Positions 9,702-23,075 of a stretch of 64,000 nt of DNA are shown piece by piece. Location: positions 372,001 through 436,000 of the forward strand of contig JAGYIJ010000002.1 of NCBI GenBank assembly GCA_018402685.1. Reading direction: 5' to 3'. How positions within the stretch are numbered: the first letter of the stretch is position 1; each line of letters starts with the position of its first letter. Both the position numbers and the translations under genes were made by a program. The notes beneath the pieces are model-generated. The model did not search any database and was not told where the DNA came from. It was given only the letters and a program-made list of their open reading frames with translations. Source of the DNA: Aquiluna sp. GTDB taxonomy: Bacteria > Actinomycetota > Actinomycetes > Actinomycetales > Microbacteriaceae.

Positions 9702-11200
9702 TAGAGCACCTCCAGGTTTGGAGCCTTGGCAATTAGTGGGGCTCCCCACTCAGCCACATAGAGCTGTTCAATTAGTGCACCGACTCGATACATCTGAGCA
9801 TCCTGTTTGGCAGGAGCCAGAACCTGGACACCTGATGGCAGACCGTCTTCCTTGGCAAGTCCGTTAGGAACGCTAATACCGGGGATGCCCGCAAGGTTTG
9901 CGGGGATGGTTGCGATGTCGTTCAAATACATCGCTAGCGGATCATTGACCTTCTCACCAATCTTGAATGCGGTGGTGGGAGCGGTTGGGGTAATCAGCAC
10001 GTCAACCTGGCTAAAGGCCTTGGCTAGATCCTGCTGAATCAGAGTTCTAACTTTTTGGGCTGAGCCGTAGTAAGCGTCGTAGTAACCAGAAGAGAGTGCA
10101 TAGGTGCCGAGGATGATTCTGCGCTTCACCTCAGGACCAAAACCCGCTTCGCGAGTTGCAGCCATGACTCGCTCAATTGTCGGGTTGCCCTCCGGCATGA
10201 CTCGAAGGCCAAACCTCACCGAGTCAAACTTGGCAAGGTTCGAGGAGGCCTCGGCGGGAAGGATCAGGTAGTAGGCAGCAACCGCGTATTCAAAGCTCGG
10301 GCAGTCAACCTCAACCACCTCGACGCCCTGAGCAACTAACTTGGCAACCGTGTCCTCGAAGAGCTCCTTGACGCCCTCCTGGAAGCCATCCTTGGAGAGC
10401 TGCTTCACAATCCCAACCTTGAGGCCCTTGAAATCAGCTTTACGAACCGCATCGGCCATCGACCCGAGTGATTCTGGCAGTGAGGTTGAGTCATGAGGAT
10501 CATGACCTGCAATGACATCTTGCAATAGCGCTGCATCCAAAACCGTGTTGGTTACAGGGCCAATCTGGTCCAGTGAGGAGGCCAAGGCGATTGCTCCATA
10601 GCGCGAAACTGCTCCATAGGTTGGCTTTGCACCAACCGAACCGGTAACGGCAGCTGGGAACCTGATGGATCCTCCGGTGTCAGAACCGATAGCCAAGGGG
10701 GCAAGGTGTCCGGCGATGGCAGAGGATGAACCACCTCCGGAGCCTCCTGGGATTCTCTCTAGATCCCAAGGGTTCTTAGAGGGCCCATAGGCCGAATACT
10801 CGGTTGAGGAGCCCATTGCGAATTCGTCCATGTTGGTCTTACCCAAAATCGGCAGCCTCGCTTCGCGAAGCTTGCGAACCACCGTCGCGTCATACTGCGG
10901 CATCCAGCCCTCCAGGATCTTCGATCCTGAGGTGGTGGGGGCATCGGTGGTTGTCAGCACGTCCTTGACAGCAATCGGAACACCGTGCAGGGCCGATGCA
11001 CTCTTGCCCGCTGCGCGCTCGTCATCGGCGAGCTTTGCAGCGGCCATTGCGGTGTGGCGGTTTAGGTGTAGGTAGCTAAAGGTCTTGTGGTTCAGGGCCT
11101 CTGCGCGATCAAAGAACTCCTTGGTGACCTCCTGACTGGAGGCATCCCCCTTGGCAATCAAATCCGCCAGTTCGCTGGCGCTTTTTCCAATAAAGGTCAT
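9701..11200 (-). CDS. gatA: Asp-tRNA(Asn)/Glu-tRNA(Gln) amidotransferase subunit A
   Basis: The glutaminase subunit of GatCAB; an amidase-signature enzyme of 499 residues that frees ammonia from glutamine and passes it to GatB. The Ser-cisSer-Lys triad falls at K79 (HGVPIAVKD), S154 (PGGSGGGSS) and S178 (GSDTGGS), the standard numbering for the family. Complete and in one frame. It starts 2 nt after the gatC stop and its own stop overlaps the gatB start. Confidence 0.97.
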   Translation of the reverse strand: MTFIGKSASELADLIAKGDASSQEVTKEFFDRAEALNHKTFSYLHLNRHTAMAAAKLADDERAAGKSASALHGVPIAVKDVLTTTDAPTTSGSKILEGWMPQYDATVVRKLREARLPILGKTNMDEFAMGSSTEYSAYGPSKNPWDLERIPGGSGGGSSSAIAGHLAPLAIGSDTGGSIRFPAAVTGSVGAKPTYGAVSRYGAIALASSLDQIGPVTNTVLDAALLQDVIAGHDPHDSTSLPESLGSMADAVRKADFKGLKVGIVKQLSKDGFQEGVKELFEDTVAKLVAQGVEVVEVDCPSFEYAVAAYYLILPAEASSNLAKFDSVRFGLRVMPEGNPTIERVMAATREAGFGPEVKRRIILGTYALSSGYYDAYYGSAQKVRTLIQQDLAKAFSQVDVLITPTAPTTAFKIGEKVNDPLAMYLNDIATIPANLAGIPGISVPNGLAKEDGLPSGVQVLAPAKQDAQMYRVGALIEQLYVAEWGAPLIAKAPNLEVL

Positions 11201-11202
11201 CT

Positions 11203-11499
11203 CTAGTCCTCGTCCAAGATTGCGTTCACCTTGAACCGGCCATCAAAAGCATCGGGCGCAGCTGAGAGAGCCTGCTCCTGGGTCAGTGAGGGGATAATCA
11301 CGTCTTCGCGGAAGACGTTGGCCATTGGGATTGGGTGGCTGGTTGCGACAACATCACCGGAGACCGCCTCGTTCACCTTGGCAACCGAGTCAACAATCAC
11401 GCTCAGCTCCCCCGCCAGGGTCTCGACTTCTTCATCGGTCACCAAGATTCTTGCCAGTGAGGCAAGATGGCGAACCAGATCCGGGGTGATTTCAGACAT
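11203..11499 (-). CDS. gatC: Asp-tRNA(Asn)/Glu-tRNA(Gln) amidotransferase subunit C
   Basis: The small 98-residue subunit that wraps around GatA and stabilises the complex. Typical features: [10 protein letters not shown] near the N-terminus, a helix ending [14 protein letters not shown], and a C-terminal REDV...[18 protein letters not shown]. The start is the ATG before SEITPDLV. It follows ligA by 39 bp on the same strand and leads the gatC-gatA-gatB set. Confidence 0.95.
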   Translation of the reverse strand: MSEITPDLVRHLASLARILVTDEEVETLAGELSVIVDSVAKVNEAVSGDVVATSHPIPMANVFREDVIIPSLTQEQALSAAPDAFDGRFKVNAILDED

Positions 11500-11538
11500 A
11501 GGGCTTATCTCAATTCAATAAGTTGCGTGAGGTCCAGT

Positions 11539-14744
<3,206 letters not shown>

Positions 14745-14754
14745 GGGTATAAGT

Positions 14755-15925
14755 CTAGGTTCTACCCGCGACAGCTTGGGCTTTGATTGCCTTGGCATAG
14801 CCAGCCTGAATTGCCCTAACCGCGAAATCAACATCCTCGGGTTTTGAGCTGTGGCCAAAGCTCACGCGTAGGCAGGCAGTGGCATCTTGTTCCGAGTAAC
14901 CCATTCCCATCAAAACGTGAGAGGGTCCCAGCACCCCGGCCTGGCAGGCAGAGCCTGCTGAGACCGATAGTCCCTGCTCGTCTAGTAAAAAAAGCATTGA
15001 ATCGCTCTTGGTGCCAGGGATAATCACATTCGATGAGTGCTCCACCCTGGGCGCACCGCTTGCCGTGATCCTGATATCAGGAATAACGGCGCTTAGTTTT
15101 TGCTCAAAGTCATCTCTTAGCACCTTGAGTGCCGACTGCCGAGCACTGAGGTCAGCAAGCGCAGCGCTTGCCGCTGCGCTCAGGGCCTTTGCCAGCGGAT
15201 AGCTCATGGTGCCAGAGCGCAGCCCGCGCTCCTGGCCACCGCCATGCAATAGCGATTCTGGCTTTAGGTTCCTACTAACAATCAGGGCACCAACCCCAAT
15301 TGGTGCTCCAAATTTGTGACCGGAGATGCTCATTGCAGAAAGCCCGGAATCTCTGAAGCTAAGCTGCCAGGTTCCCAAAGGCCTGCACCGCATCGGAGTG
15401 CACCGGGATGCTCTTTGCTAGCTCGGTGACCTTTTTGATGTCGGTGATGATGCCGACCTCGTTGTTCACCCACATCAAACTAATCAGCGCGATGTCATCA
15501 CCGTGCTCGGTGATTATGTTCTCGAGGTCCGCTAGGTCGATCTCCCCATTGGCTAAGAGCTTTACCAGCACCAGCTCGGCGCCCTCGTGTTCCACCAGCC
15601 ACTCAATCGGGTCGATAAGTGCGTGGTGCTCGATTGCGCTCGAGACAACAATTGGTCTTTTTCTATCTTGGTTTCTGGCCCAAAAGATGCCCTTGATGGC
15701 CTGGTTATTGGATTCTGTGCCGCCGGAGGTGAAGATGACCTCACTGCGATTGCAGTCAACGGCTAGGGCAAGTTCGTCTCTGGCATCTTCTAAGTGGGCT
15801 CTGGTTTGCTGGCCGTGGGTGTGGACGGATTGAGGGTTACCGATCTCTGCCAGAGCCGCCACAAGTGCGTCAAGCGAAGGCTTTCGCACTGGTGTGGTGG
15901 AGGCGTGGTCCAGAAAAACCTTCAT
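14755..15925 (-). CDS. iscS: cysteine desulfurase (one frameshift)
   Basis: A PLP enzyme of the NifS/IscS family that takes sulfur from cysteine and hands it to MnmA and iron-sulfur assembly. The N-terminus [28 protein letters not shown], the PLP-binding lysine in [10 protein letters not shown] and the active cysteine in SAGSACQAG are all present. The frame breaks near 15,367: VQAFGNL continues as QLSFRDSGL in another frame, consistent with an extra G. Start at the ATG at 15925, immediately before VFLDHA. Its position directly upstream of mnmA supports a tRNA thiolation role; the symbol is assigned by family only. Confidence 0.92.
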
Positions 15926-15988
15926 GGATTCAAGCCTAATCTCGCGAGAAAGCAATCCTTTGCTATGTAGGGTTTACCGAGGAATCCC

Positions 15989-18046
15989 ATGACTGAGCAA
16001 ATAAAACGAAACCTCGAACCACTTGGCCTTATCTTGAACGAGGCCGGCGGGGATTTCTCGGTCTATTCAGAATCGGCAGAATCTGTTTCGCTGCACATTC
16101 TCGATGACACTGGAACCGGTAACGTGCTGCACCAGCTACCGCTCGAAAGGCGCGAGGGTGGAATCTGGGGCGTCTCAGACGAGCGGCTAACAGCGCGGCA
16201 TCAACTACGTGCTGCGCGCTTCTGGGCCAGAAGGGCCCAGGCACGCCTTTGACAAAGATCGCAACCTGCTTGACCCCTATGCCAAGGGGCTAGTCAGAGA
16301 GAACCCGCGGGATTACCACTGCGTTGCCATTGACACCAGCTTTGATTGGCAGGGAGTAGAAAAGCCTCAGATCTCGATGTCAGAGACCATCATCTATGAG
16401 GCCCACGTTCGAGGTTTGACGAGAATCAACCCGGCAATCCCGGAGGAGATTCGAGGCAGCTACGCAGCTCTTGGTCACCCGGCAACCATTGACTACCTCA
16501 AAGACCTAGGCATCACCGCAATCGAGCTGTTGCCGATTCAGGCCATCATCTCTGAGCCAAGGTTGATAAACCTCGGGCTGATCAACTACTGGGGTTACAA
16601 CACAATTAACTTCTTCACCCCGCACATGAGATATGCCGCGGAGGAAACCAGGACCTTGGGTCCCGAGGCGATTCTGCAAGAGCTAAAGACCGCAATTCGA
16701 GAGCTGCACAGAGCCGGCATCGAAGTGATTATGGACGTGGTCTATAACCACACCGCCGAAGGCGGCTATAAGGGCCTCACCTACTCATACCGCGGCCTTG
16801 ATAACTCGAACTACTACCGCCAAGACGATGAGGGCAACTACCACGACACCACCGGCTGCGGAAACTCGCTGAACTTTGGTAACCCGATGGTGCAAAAACT
16901 CACCCTGGATTCGCTTCGATATTGGACAAAAGAACTCCAGATCGATGGCTACCGCTTTGACCTTGCCGCAACCCTGGCAAGGGATGAGTCAAACGAGTTT
17001 CGAGCCGACCACCCGCTGTTGGTCGCAATGAAAGAGGATCCGATCATCTCGAGTGCAAAGCTGATTGTGGAACCCTGGGATGTTGGCATGGGAGGCTGGC
17101 AAACCGGCAGCTTCCCGCCCGGTTTTCCAGAGTGGAACGATCGCTATCGCGATGCGGTGCGCAAGTTCTGGCTGACAGACATTGCTGCTGCCAGGAACGA
17201 TGGAAATCACAACAGCGGCGTGCAGGAACTTGCTGGCCGCATCTCCGGCTCTCAGGACATAGTCAATGAGGGCTCTCCGCTCGGATCTGTGAATTTCATC
17301 ACCGCCCACGATGGCTTCACGCTAAATGACCTGGTTTCCTATAACCAAAAGCAAAACTCCGCCAATGGTGAAAACAATCGAGACGGCGCAGACAATAACC
17401 ACAGTTTCAATCACTTATTTGAGGGCGAAACCAAAAACCCAGAGATCCTGGCAGCAAGACACAGGGCCGCAAGAAATCTAATGGGAACCCTGCTGCTATC
17501 AGCAGGAGTGCCCATGATCACCGCAGGCGATGAGCGGCTAAAGACGCAGGGCGGCAACAACAATGCCTACTGTCAAGACAACACCATCACCTGGCAGCAC
17601 TGGGACCCAGATGCTGCAAGGGATGCCTTTTCGAGACCACAAAGTATTTGATTGAACTAAGAAAGGCGCACCCGGTGCTGCGCCCAGAGCGCTTCACCCA
17701 TGAAGAGCAAGCAACTTTGGAGACCAACCAGATGCTCTGGTTCAAGGGCAGCGGCAAGCCAATGAGCGTTGAAGAGGATTGGCACAACCCAGAGCGCAGA
17801 ACCATGCAGCGGCTGAGCTTCCACAAAAACCCAGATGGCAGCCTCGATGGCATGCTGCTTATCTTGAACGGCCGAGAGGCTAGCAAGCTCGTCACCCTGC
17901 CCGAAAACGAGCTTGTCGAAGGCTATGAACTACTTTGGGATTCCAGTAGCCCTCAGCCGAACAAGAACCTGGCTCAGCACTTGCCCGCAAGTAAAATTGA
18001 GGTTGGTGCCACCAGCACGTTGCTGCTTCGGGTTATCACCGCTTAG
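15989..18046 (+). CDS. glgX: glycogen debranching enzyme GlgX (two frameshifts)
   Basis: A GH13 isoamylase-type enzyme that cuts alpha-1,6 branches of glycogen. An N-terminal CBM48 region is followed by the catalytic barrel with MDVVYNHTAEG, the nucleophile segment GYRFDLA, the acid/base segment IVEPWDVG and FITAHDGFTLND, then a C-terminal beta domain. The frame is interrupted near 16,200 (before NYVLRASGPEGPRHAF-like sequence) and near 17,630, where T-rich sequence needs one more base to read FETTKYLIELRK. Total length fits the family (about 685 residues). It is divergent from the desulfurase gene and first of the glgX-glgE-glgB run. Confidence 0.93.
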
Positions 18047-18103
18047 CAACGAATTAGTCTAAAAGCCAACCGACAACAGCCCGCAGTCACTAAATTTAGG
18101 GTC

Positions 18104-20062
18104 ATGGTTGAAACTGGCGTGGGGCGATTTCCAATCACCCAAGTATGGCCAAGTGTCGATAACGGCAAATACCCCGCCAAGGCTTTTGTTTCAGAAGTGA
18201 TCACCTTTTCTGCCATCGCCTTCCGAGAAGGCCATGACGCTTTGGCAGTCGATCTCAAAATCACAGACCCCAAGGGCAAAACCACCAGGCACCAAATGCA
18301 CCCAGGGAAACCCGGTCTAGACCAGTGGAAAAAAGAACTGCAGCTAGATCTAGAGGGTATTTATCGTTTCCAGATTGCGGCCTATGACGATGTCTTTGGC
18401 ACCTGGCACCACAACACCGAGGTGAAGCTCAACGCCGGTATTGACCAAGAGCTAATGATGCTAGAGGGCAAAAAGCTGGCCGCAAGATTCAGCGAGAAAA
18501 ACAAAAAGGCCTTTGTCGAGATTCTGAAAATCTTCGAAACAGAAAAAGATCCCCAAACAACCTTCCAAAAGGTCATGGCCGCAGGCTTCGAAGAAAAGGC
18601 GAGAGCAAACCCGCTCTACGACCTAGAAACCCTGAGCGCCGAGTATGAGATCTTTTGTGAGAGAAGACTTGCGGGAAGTGGCAGCTGGTACGAGTTTTTC
18701 CCTCGCAGCGAGGGTGCCAAGAAAAACAAGGACGGCAGCGTTGTTAGCGGTAATTTCAAAACCGCACTAAAGAGCCTGGACCGAGTGGTCAAAATGGGCT
18801 TCGACATTCTCTACCTGCCCCCGATTCACCCAATCGGCGATGCGTTCAAAAAGGGCAAGAACAACTCCTTGAATGCCGGCAAAGAAGAACCCGGTTCTCC
18901 CTGGGCGATTGGCAACACCGCAGGTGGTCACGACACCATCCACCCAGATCTTGGCACCGAGAAGGACTTTAGGGCCTTCGTGACAAAGGCCAACAAACTA
19001 GGTCTCGAGATTGCAATGGATTTGGCCCTGCAGGCCTCCCCCGATCACCCCTGGGTAAAGACCAACCCCGAGTGGTTCACCACCAGGGCTGATGGCTCTA
19101 TCGCCTATGCCGAGAACCCACCAAAGAAATACCAGGACATCTACCCGATCAATTTCGATAATGACCCTCAGGGCATCTTCAATGAGGTCTACCGAGTGGT
19201 TGAAAAGTGGATCTCATTCGGCGTGAAAATCTTCCGAGTCGATAACCCTCACACCAAACCCGTGAGCTTTTGGCAAGAGCTGATTGCGAAGGTGAACGAA
19301 AACCACCCCGGAACCATATTTCTCGCAGAGGCCTTCACCAGACCCGCCATGATGCACACCCTCGGCAAAGTTGGCTTCCAGCAGAGCTACACCTATTTCA
19401 CGTGGCGCAACTCCAAGACCGAGCTCGAGAGTTACCTCACAGAACTCGCAAGCGAATCTGCCGATTTCTTTAGGCCGAATTTGTGGGTGAACACCCCGGA
19501 CATCCTCACCGAATACCTGCAATACGGCGGCAAGCCAGGATTCTTGATCCGCGCAACTATTGCGGCAACCGCAGGATCGAGCTGGGGCATGTATGCAGGT
19601 TTTGAACTCTACGAATCGGTTGCCAGACCAGGTGCTGAAGAGAACATTGACAACGAGAAATACGAATACAAGTTCCGCGATTTCGACAAGGCGCTTGCCG
19701 AGGGCAACTCACTGGCTCCCAGAATCGCACTACTAAATCAGCTTCGCAAAGACCACCCGGCTCTGACTCAGCTCAGAAATCTCGTAATTCACCAAACCGA
19801 TGACGATGGCATCTTGTGTTACTCAAAGCACCTCTCTGAAGCTGCTGTCGGCAAAGCCGACACCGTCATCGTGGTGGTGAACACCGATCCACGCTCTGCC
19901 AGGCAGACCATGGTTCACCTGGACCTGGAAGCACTCGAACTACCAGAGAGCTTCAAGGTGAAAGACCTCATTACCGGCAAGAGCTATGAGTGGGGTAAAG
20001 ACAACTACGTCAGACTGGATTCCTTCACAGAACCAGCACACATATTCGAGGTGATTCGATGA
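18104..20062 (+). CDS. glgE: alpha-1,4-glucan:maltose-1-phosphate maltosyltransferase
   Basis: A GH13_3 enzyme that extends alpha-glucan chains with maltose units from maltose-1-phosphate, a route best known in actinobacteria. 652 residues, in one frame. The N-terminal domain (GRFPITQVWPSVDNGKYPAK) is characteristic. The catalytic nucleophile is D380 in FRVDNPHTKP and the acid/base E409 in FLAEAFTRP. The start is ATG at 18104. Its stop overlaps the glgB ATG as ATGA, so the two are translationally coupled. The maltose-1-phosphate-forming genes (treS, pep2/mak) are not in the window. Confidence 0.95.
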   Translation: MVETGVGRFPITQVWPSVDNGKYPAKAFVSEVITFSAIAFREGHDALAVDLKITDPKGKTTRHQMHPGKPGLDQWKKELQLDLEGIYRFQIAAYDDVFGTWHHNTEVKLNAGIDQELMMLEGKKLAARFSEKNKKAFVEILKIFETEKDPQTTFQKVMAAGFEEKARANPLYDLETLSAEYEIFCERRLAGSGSWYEFFPRSEGAKKNKDGSVVSGNFKTALKSLDRVVKMGFDILYLPPIHPIGDAFKKGKNNSLNAGKEEPGSPWAIGNTAGGHDTIHPDLGTEKDFRAFVTKANKLGLEIAMDLALQASPDHPWVKTNPEWFTTRADGSIAYAENPPKKYQDIYPINFDNDPQGIFNEVYRVVEKWISFGVKIFRVDNPHTKPVSFWQELIAKVNENHPGTIFLAEAFTRPAMMHTLGKVGFQQSYTYFTWRNSKTELESYLTELASESADFFRPNLWVNTPDILTEYLQYGGKPGFLIRATIAATAGSSWGMYAGFELYESVARPGAEENIDNEKYEYKFRDFDKALAEGNSLAPRIALLNQLRKDHPALTQLRNLVIHQTDDDGILCYSKHLSEAAVGKADTVIVVVNTDPRSARQTMVHLDLEALELPESFKVKDLITGKSYEWGKDNYVRLDSFTEPAHIFEVIR

Positions 20063-22217
20063 ACCCGGAGGCTTCAGCGCTCCAAGCAGTAGCCGAGGGT
20101 AGACACCACTCCCCCATTCGGTTTTGGGCTTTCACCAACAGGCAAAGGACTGGGTGCTCAGGGTCCTTCGACCCTTTGCTAAAAGCGTCAGCATCAAAAC
20201 CAAAAAGAGCGAACACTCTCTCACTCACGTTTATGACGGCATCTGGGAACTACGAGGCGATAGCGCAGCACCAGGTGACTACCGAGTGGTTGCAAGCTAT
20301 GACTCCGCTCCAGACTGGGTTTCAGATGACCCCTACCGCTACCTGCCAAAACTTGGCGATCTAGATCTTCACTTGATTGTGGAGGGCAGGCACGAGGAGC
20401 TTTGGCAGGCACTGGGAGCTCACCTGATTGAATCCAAAGACTCACTTGGCGACACCTCGGGGGTTAGCTTCAAGCTCTGGGCACCAAACGCCCAAGCGGT
20501 GAGGGTGGTTGGCGATTTCAACTCTTGGGATGGCCGCGCTTATGCGATGCGCTCAATGGGAGGCTCTGGGGTTTGGGAGCTATTTATTCCAGGGGTCAAA
20601 ATAGGTGCGCTCTATAAGTTTGAGATTCTCACCAAGGCTGGCCACTGGATCACCAAGATTGACCCGATGGCAAGGGCCTTTGAGATTCCTCCCGCCACCG
20701 CATCGGTCATCACCAAATCCAGCTATGAGTGGCAGGACAAGACCTGGATGGCCGATAGGGCCAAGAGAAACGCCCTGAAATCGCCAATGAGCACCTACGA
20801 ACTCCACCTGGGATCCTGGCGCGGACCAAAGAACTATCGCGAGATGGTGAGTGACCTGGTTGGTCACGTGAAGTACCTAGGATTCACCCACGTTGAGTTC
20901 ATGCCCCTGGCTGAGCACCCGTTTGGTGGCAGCTGGGGCTACCAGGTCACCGGTTACTACGCACCCACCTCTCGCTTTGGTAGCGAGGATGACCTGCGCT
21001 ACCTAATCGACCAACTGCACCAAAACGGCATCGGCGTGATCATGGACTGGGTCCCCGCTCACTTCCCCAAGGACGACTGGGCGCTGGCCAGATATGACGG
21101 TGAGGCTCTCTATGAGGACGCCGATCCGAGAAGGGGCGACCACCCCGACTGGGGAACACACGTGTTCAACTTTGGTCGCACCGAGGTCAAAAACTTCCTG
21201 GTTGCAAACGCCCTTTACTGGCTAGAGGAATTCCATGTCGATGGCCTCAGGGTCGATGCGGTGGCATCGATGCTCTATTTGGATTACTCCCGAGAAGATG
21301 GTGAGTGGTTGCCAAATGTCCATGGCGGCAGAGAAAACCTCGATGCCATTCAGTTCTTGCAAGAGACCAACGCAACCGTTTATAAGCGCAACCCCGGGGT
21401 CATGATGATTGCCGAGGAATCAACCGCATTCCAAGGAGTCAGTGCACCAACCGATGTTGGCGGTTTGGGCTTTGGCTTTAAGTGGAATATGGGCTGGATG
21501 CACGACTCCTTGGAATACATCCAAAAAGAACCCGTGTATCGCAAGTATCACCACGGCGAGCTAACGTTCTCGATGCTCTATGCCTATGACGAGAAGTTTG
21601 TGCTTCCAATTAGCCACGACGAGGTTGTCCACGGCAAGGGTTCACTGTTTTCTAAGATGCCCGGAGACCACTGGCAAAAACTTGCCAACATGCGGGCCTA
21701 TCTTTCATTTCTTTGGGCACACCCCGGCAAGAAGCTTTTGTTTATGGGGCAAGAGTTTGCCCAGGTTGCCGAGTGGAGCGAATCTAGAACGCTGGATTGG
21801 TGGCTCCTAGATCACGCCCCACACCTTGGCATGCAGACCCTGGTGAGTGAACTAAACGCGCTCTATCAAAACCAGCCTGCGCTTTGGGAACTAGACCACT
21901 TCCCCGAGGGCTTTAGGTGGATTGACGGTTCCAACTCAGAACAAAACGTCATCAGCTTTATAAGAACCTCAGAATCAGGCGAGAACCTGATTGTGGTTAT
22001 TAACTTTGCCGACTACCCGTATCACCAATACCGGATCGGAGTCCCCGAAGCAGGTAACTACCAAGAGCTTCTGAACTCCGATGCCGAGCGCTTTGGAGGA
22101 TCGAATGTTCTAAACCCTGCAGTGATCAAAACAGCTAAAGAGCACTCCCACGGTTTTGAACAGTCAATTGAAATTGCCATCCCACCACTGGGTGCAACTT
22201 TTCTAAAGCTTGGCTAG
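20059..22217 (+). CDS. glgB: 1,4-alpha-glucan branching enzyme (one frameshift)
   Basis: Adds alpha-1,6 branches to the glucan made by GlgE. The start ATG at 20059 overlaps the glgE stop; the N-terminus MNPEASALQAVAEGRHHSP is followed by a break at a C-run near 20,115, after which the protein continues to 22217. About 720 residues in total, with N-terminal beta domain, CBM48 (SFKLWAPNAQAVRVVGDFN), barrel, DGLRVDAVASM (nucleophile Asp), MMIAEEST (Glu) and PISHDEVVHGK. The last four bases CTAG also form the stop codon of the opposite-strand gene. Confidence 0.94.
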
Positions 22218-23075
22218 AACATCAGTGAAGCTAGGCGACGCCTAGCTTCCATGACATCGGCATCGCCTTCTCCCACCAGGGAGAAAAGCTCCAGCAACCG
22301 AGCGCGAATCTGATCCTGGTGCTCAGAGGTTGGATAAAGATCCAAAAGCTTTGCAAAGGCCGCCTTGGGGTTTCCAGAAACCAATTCCTGATCAGCCTCC
22401 AAGAGCTGAGCGTCAAGGGCGTCCTTGGGATCTGCCTGCAAGTCGCAGCATGAGCTTGACCTGATTGAAACCCGCTTGCGCGTCCTTGTCGTTTGGATAC
22501 TCGATGGTGAGCTTCTCAAACTTTTCATACGCGCCAGCCAGGTTGCCAGCTTCGATCTCTGCGATTGCGGCCTGGTGCTCTGGGGAGAGCTCGGGCTCCT
22601 TTGGTGCTGCTGGCTCTGCGCCAACGCTAACTCTCTCGGTGAGACCGTTTTGCTGAGCCAGCTGCAGCACCTGCGATAGCACCTGCAACAGCTGCTCGGT
22701 GGTGACCTTGCCTTGGAAAAGCGGGGCTGGCTGGCCAGCCAGGATAGCCAGCAGTGCCGGAGCGCTGTTGACTCCAACCGCCTGAGCTAGCTCGGGTGAG
22801 GTGGAGATGTCGATTTCGATTCCGGCAAAGCGCCCCTCGGAGGCCCTGATGCCCTTTTCGACCATGTCGCGGACCTCGGTCGAATCTTGACTCTGGTCAC
22901 TAATCAACATCAGAACCGGAGTCTTCTCAGAAATTGCAATGTACTGCCTGAGCACCTGCTCATTGGCCTTCACCAACCAGCTGGTTAGAGCACCATCTGG
23001 TTCGGAATTGGCTGTGGCTGGTTGGTTCTTCTGCGCCAAGCGCGATAGGTCAAAAGCACCGGCAAAGTTCGTCAT
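22214..23075 (-). CDS. thioredoxin-fold / TPR protein, CnoX (YbbN)-like (one frameshift)
   Basis: An N-terminal thioredoxin-like domain is followed by TPR-like helices, as in the YbbN/CnoX family of holdase-type proteins. Residues about 50-145 form the fold (TPVLMLISDQSQDS...FAGIEIDIS...VNSAPALLAILAGQP). The CxxC active site is absent, as in many actinobacterial members, so redox activity is unlikely. The TPR part (AAIAEIEAGNLAGAYEKFEKL) runs on in another frame from about 22,440, with LQADPKDALDAQLLEADQ. It starts with ATG overlapping the stop of the upstream envelope gene (ATGA). The specific role is inferred from the family. Confidence 0.78.

Noticed and set aside
15408-15833. Long plus-strand frame opposite the cysteine desulfurase
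   Set aside because: It is antisense to conserved PLP-enzyme sequence and has no family similarity; a codon-bias shadow.
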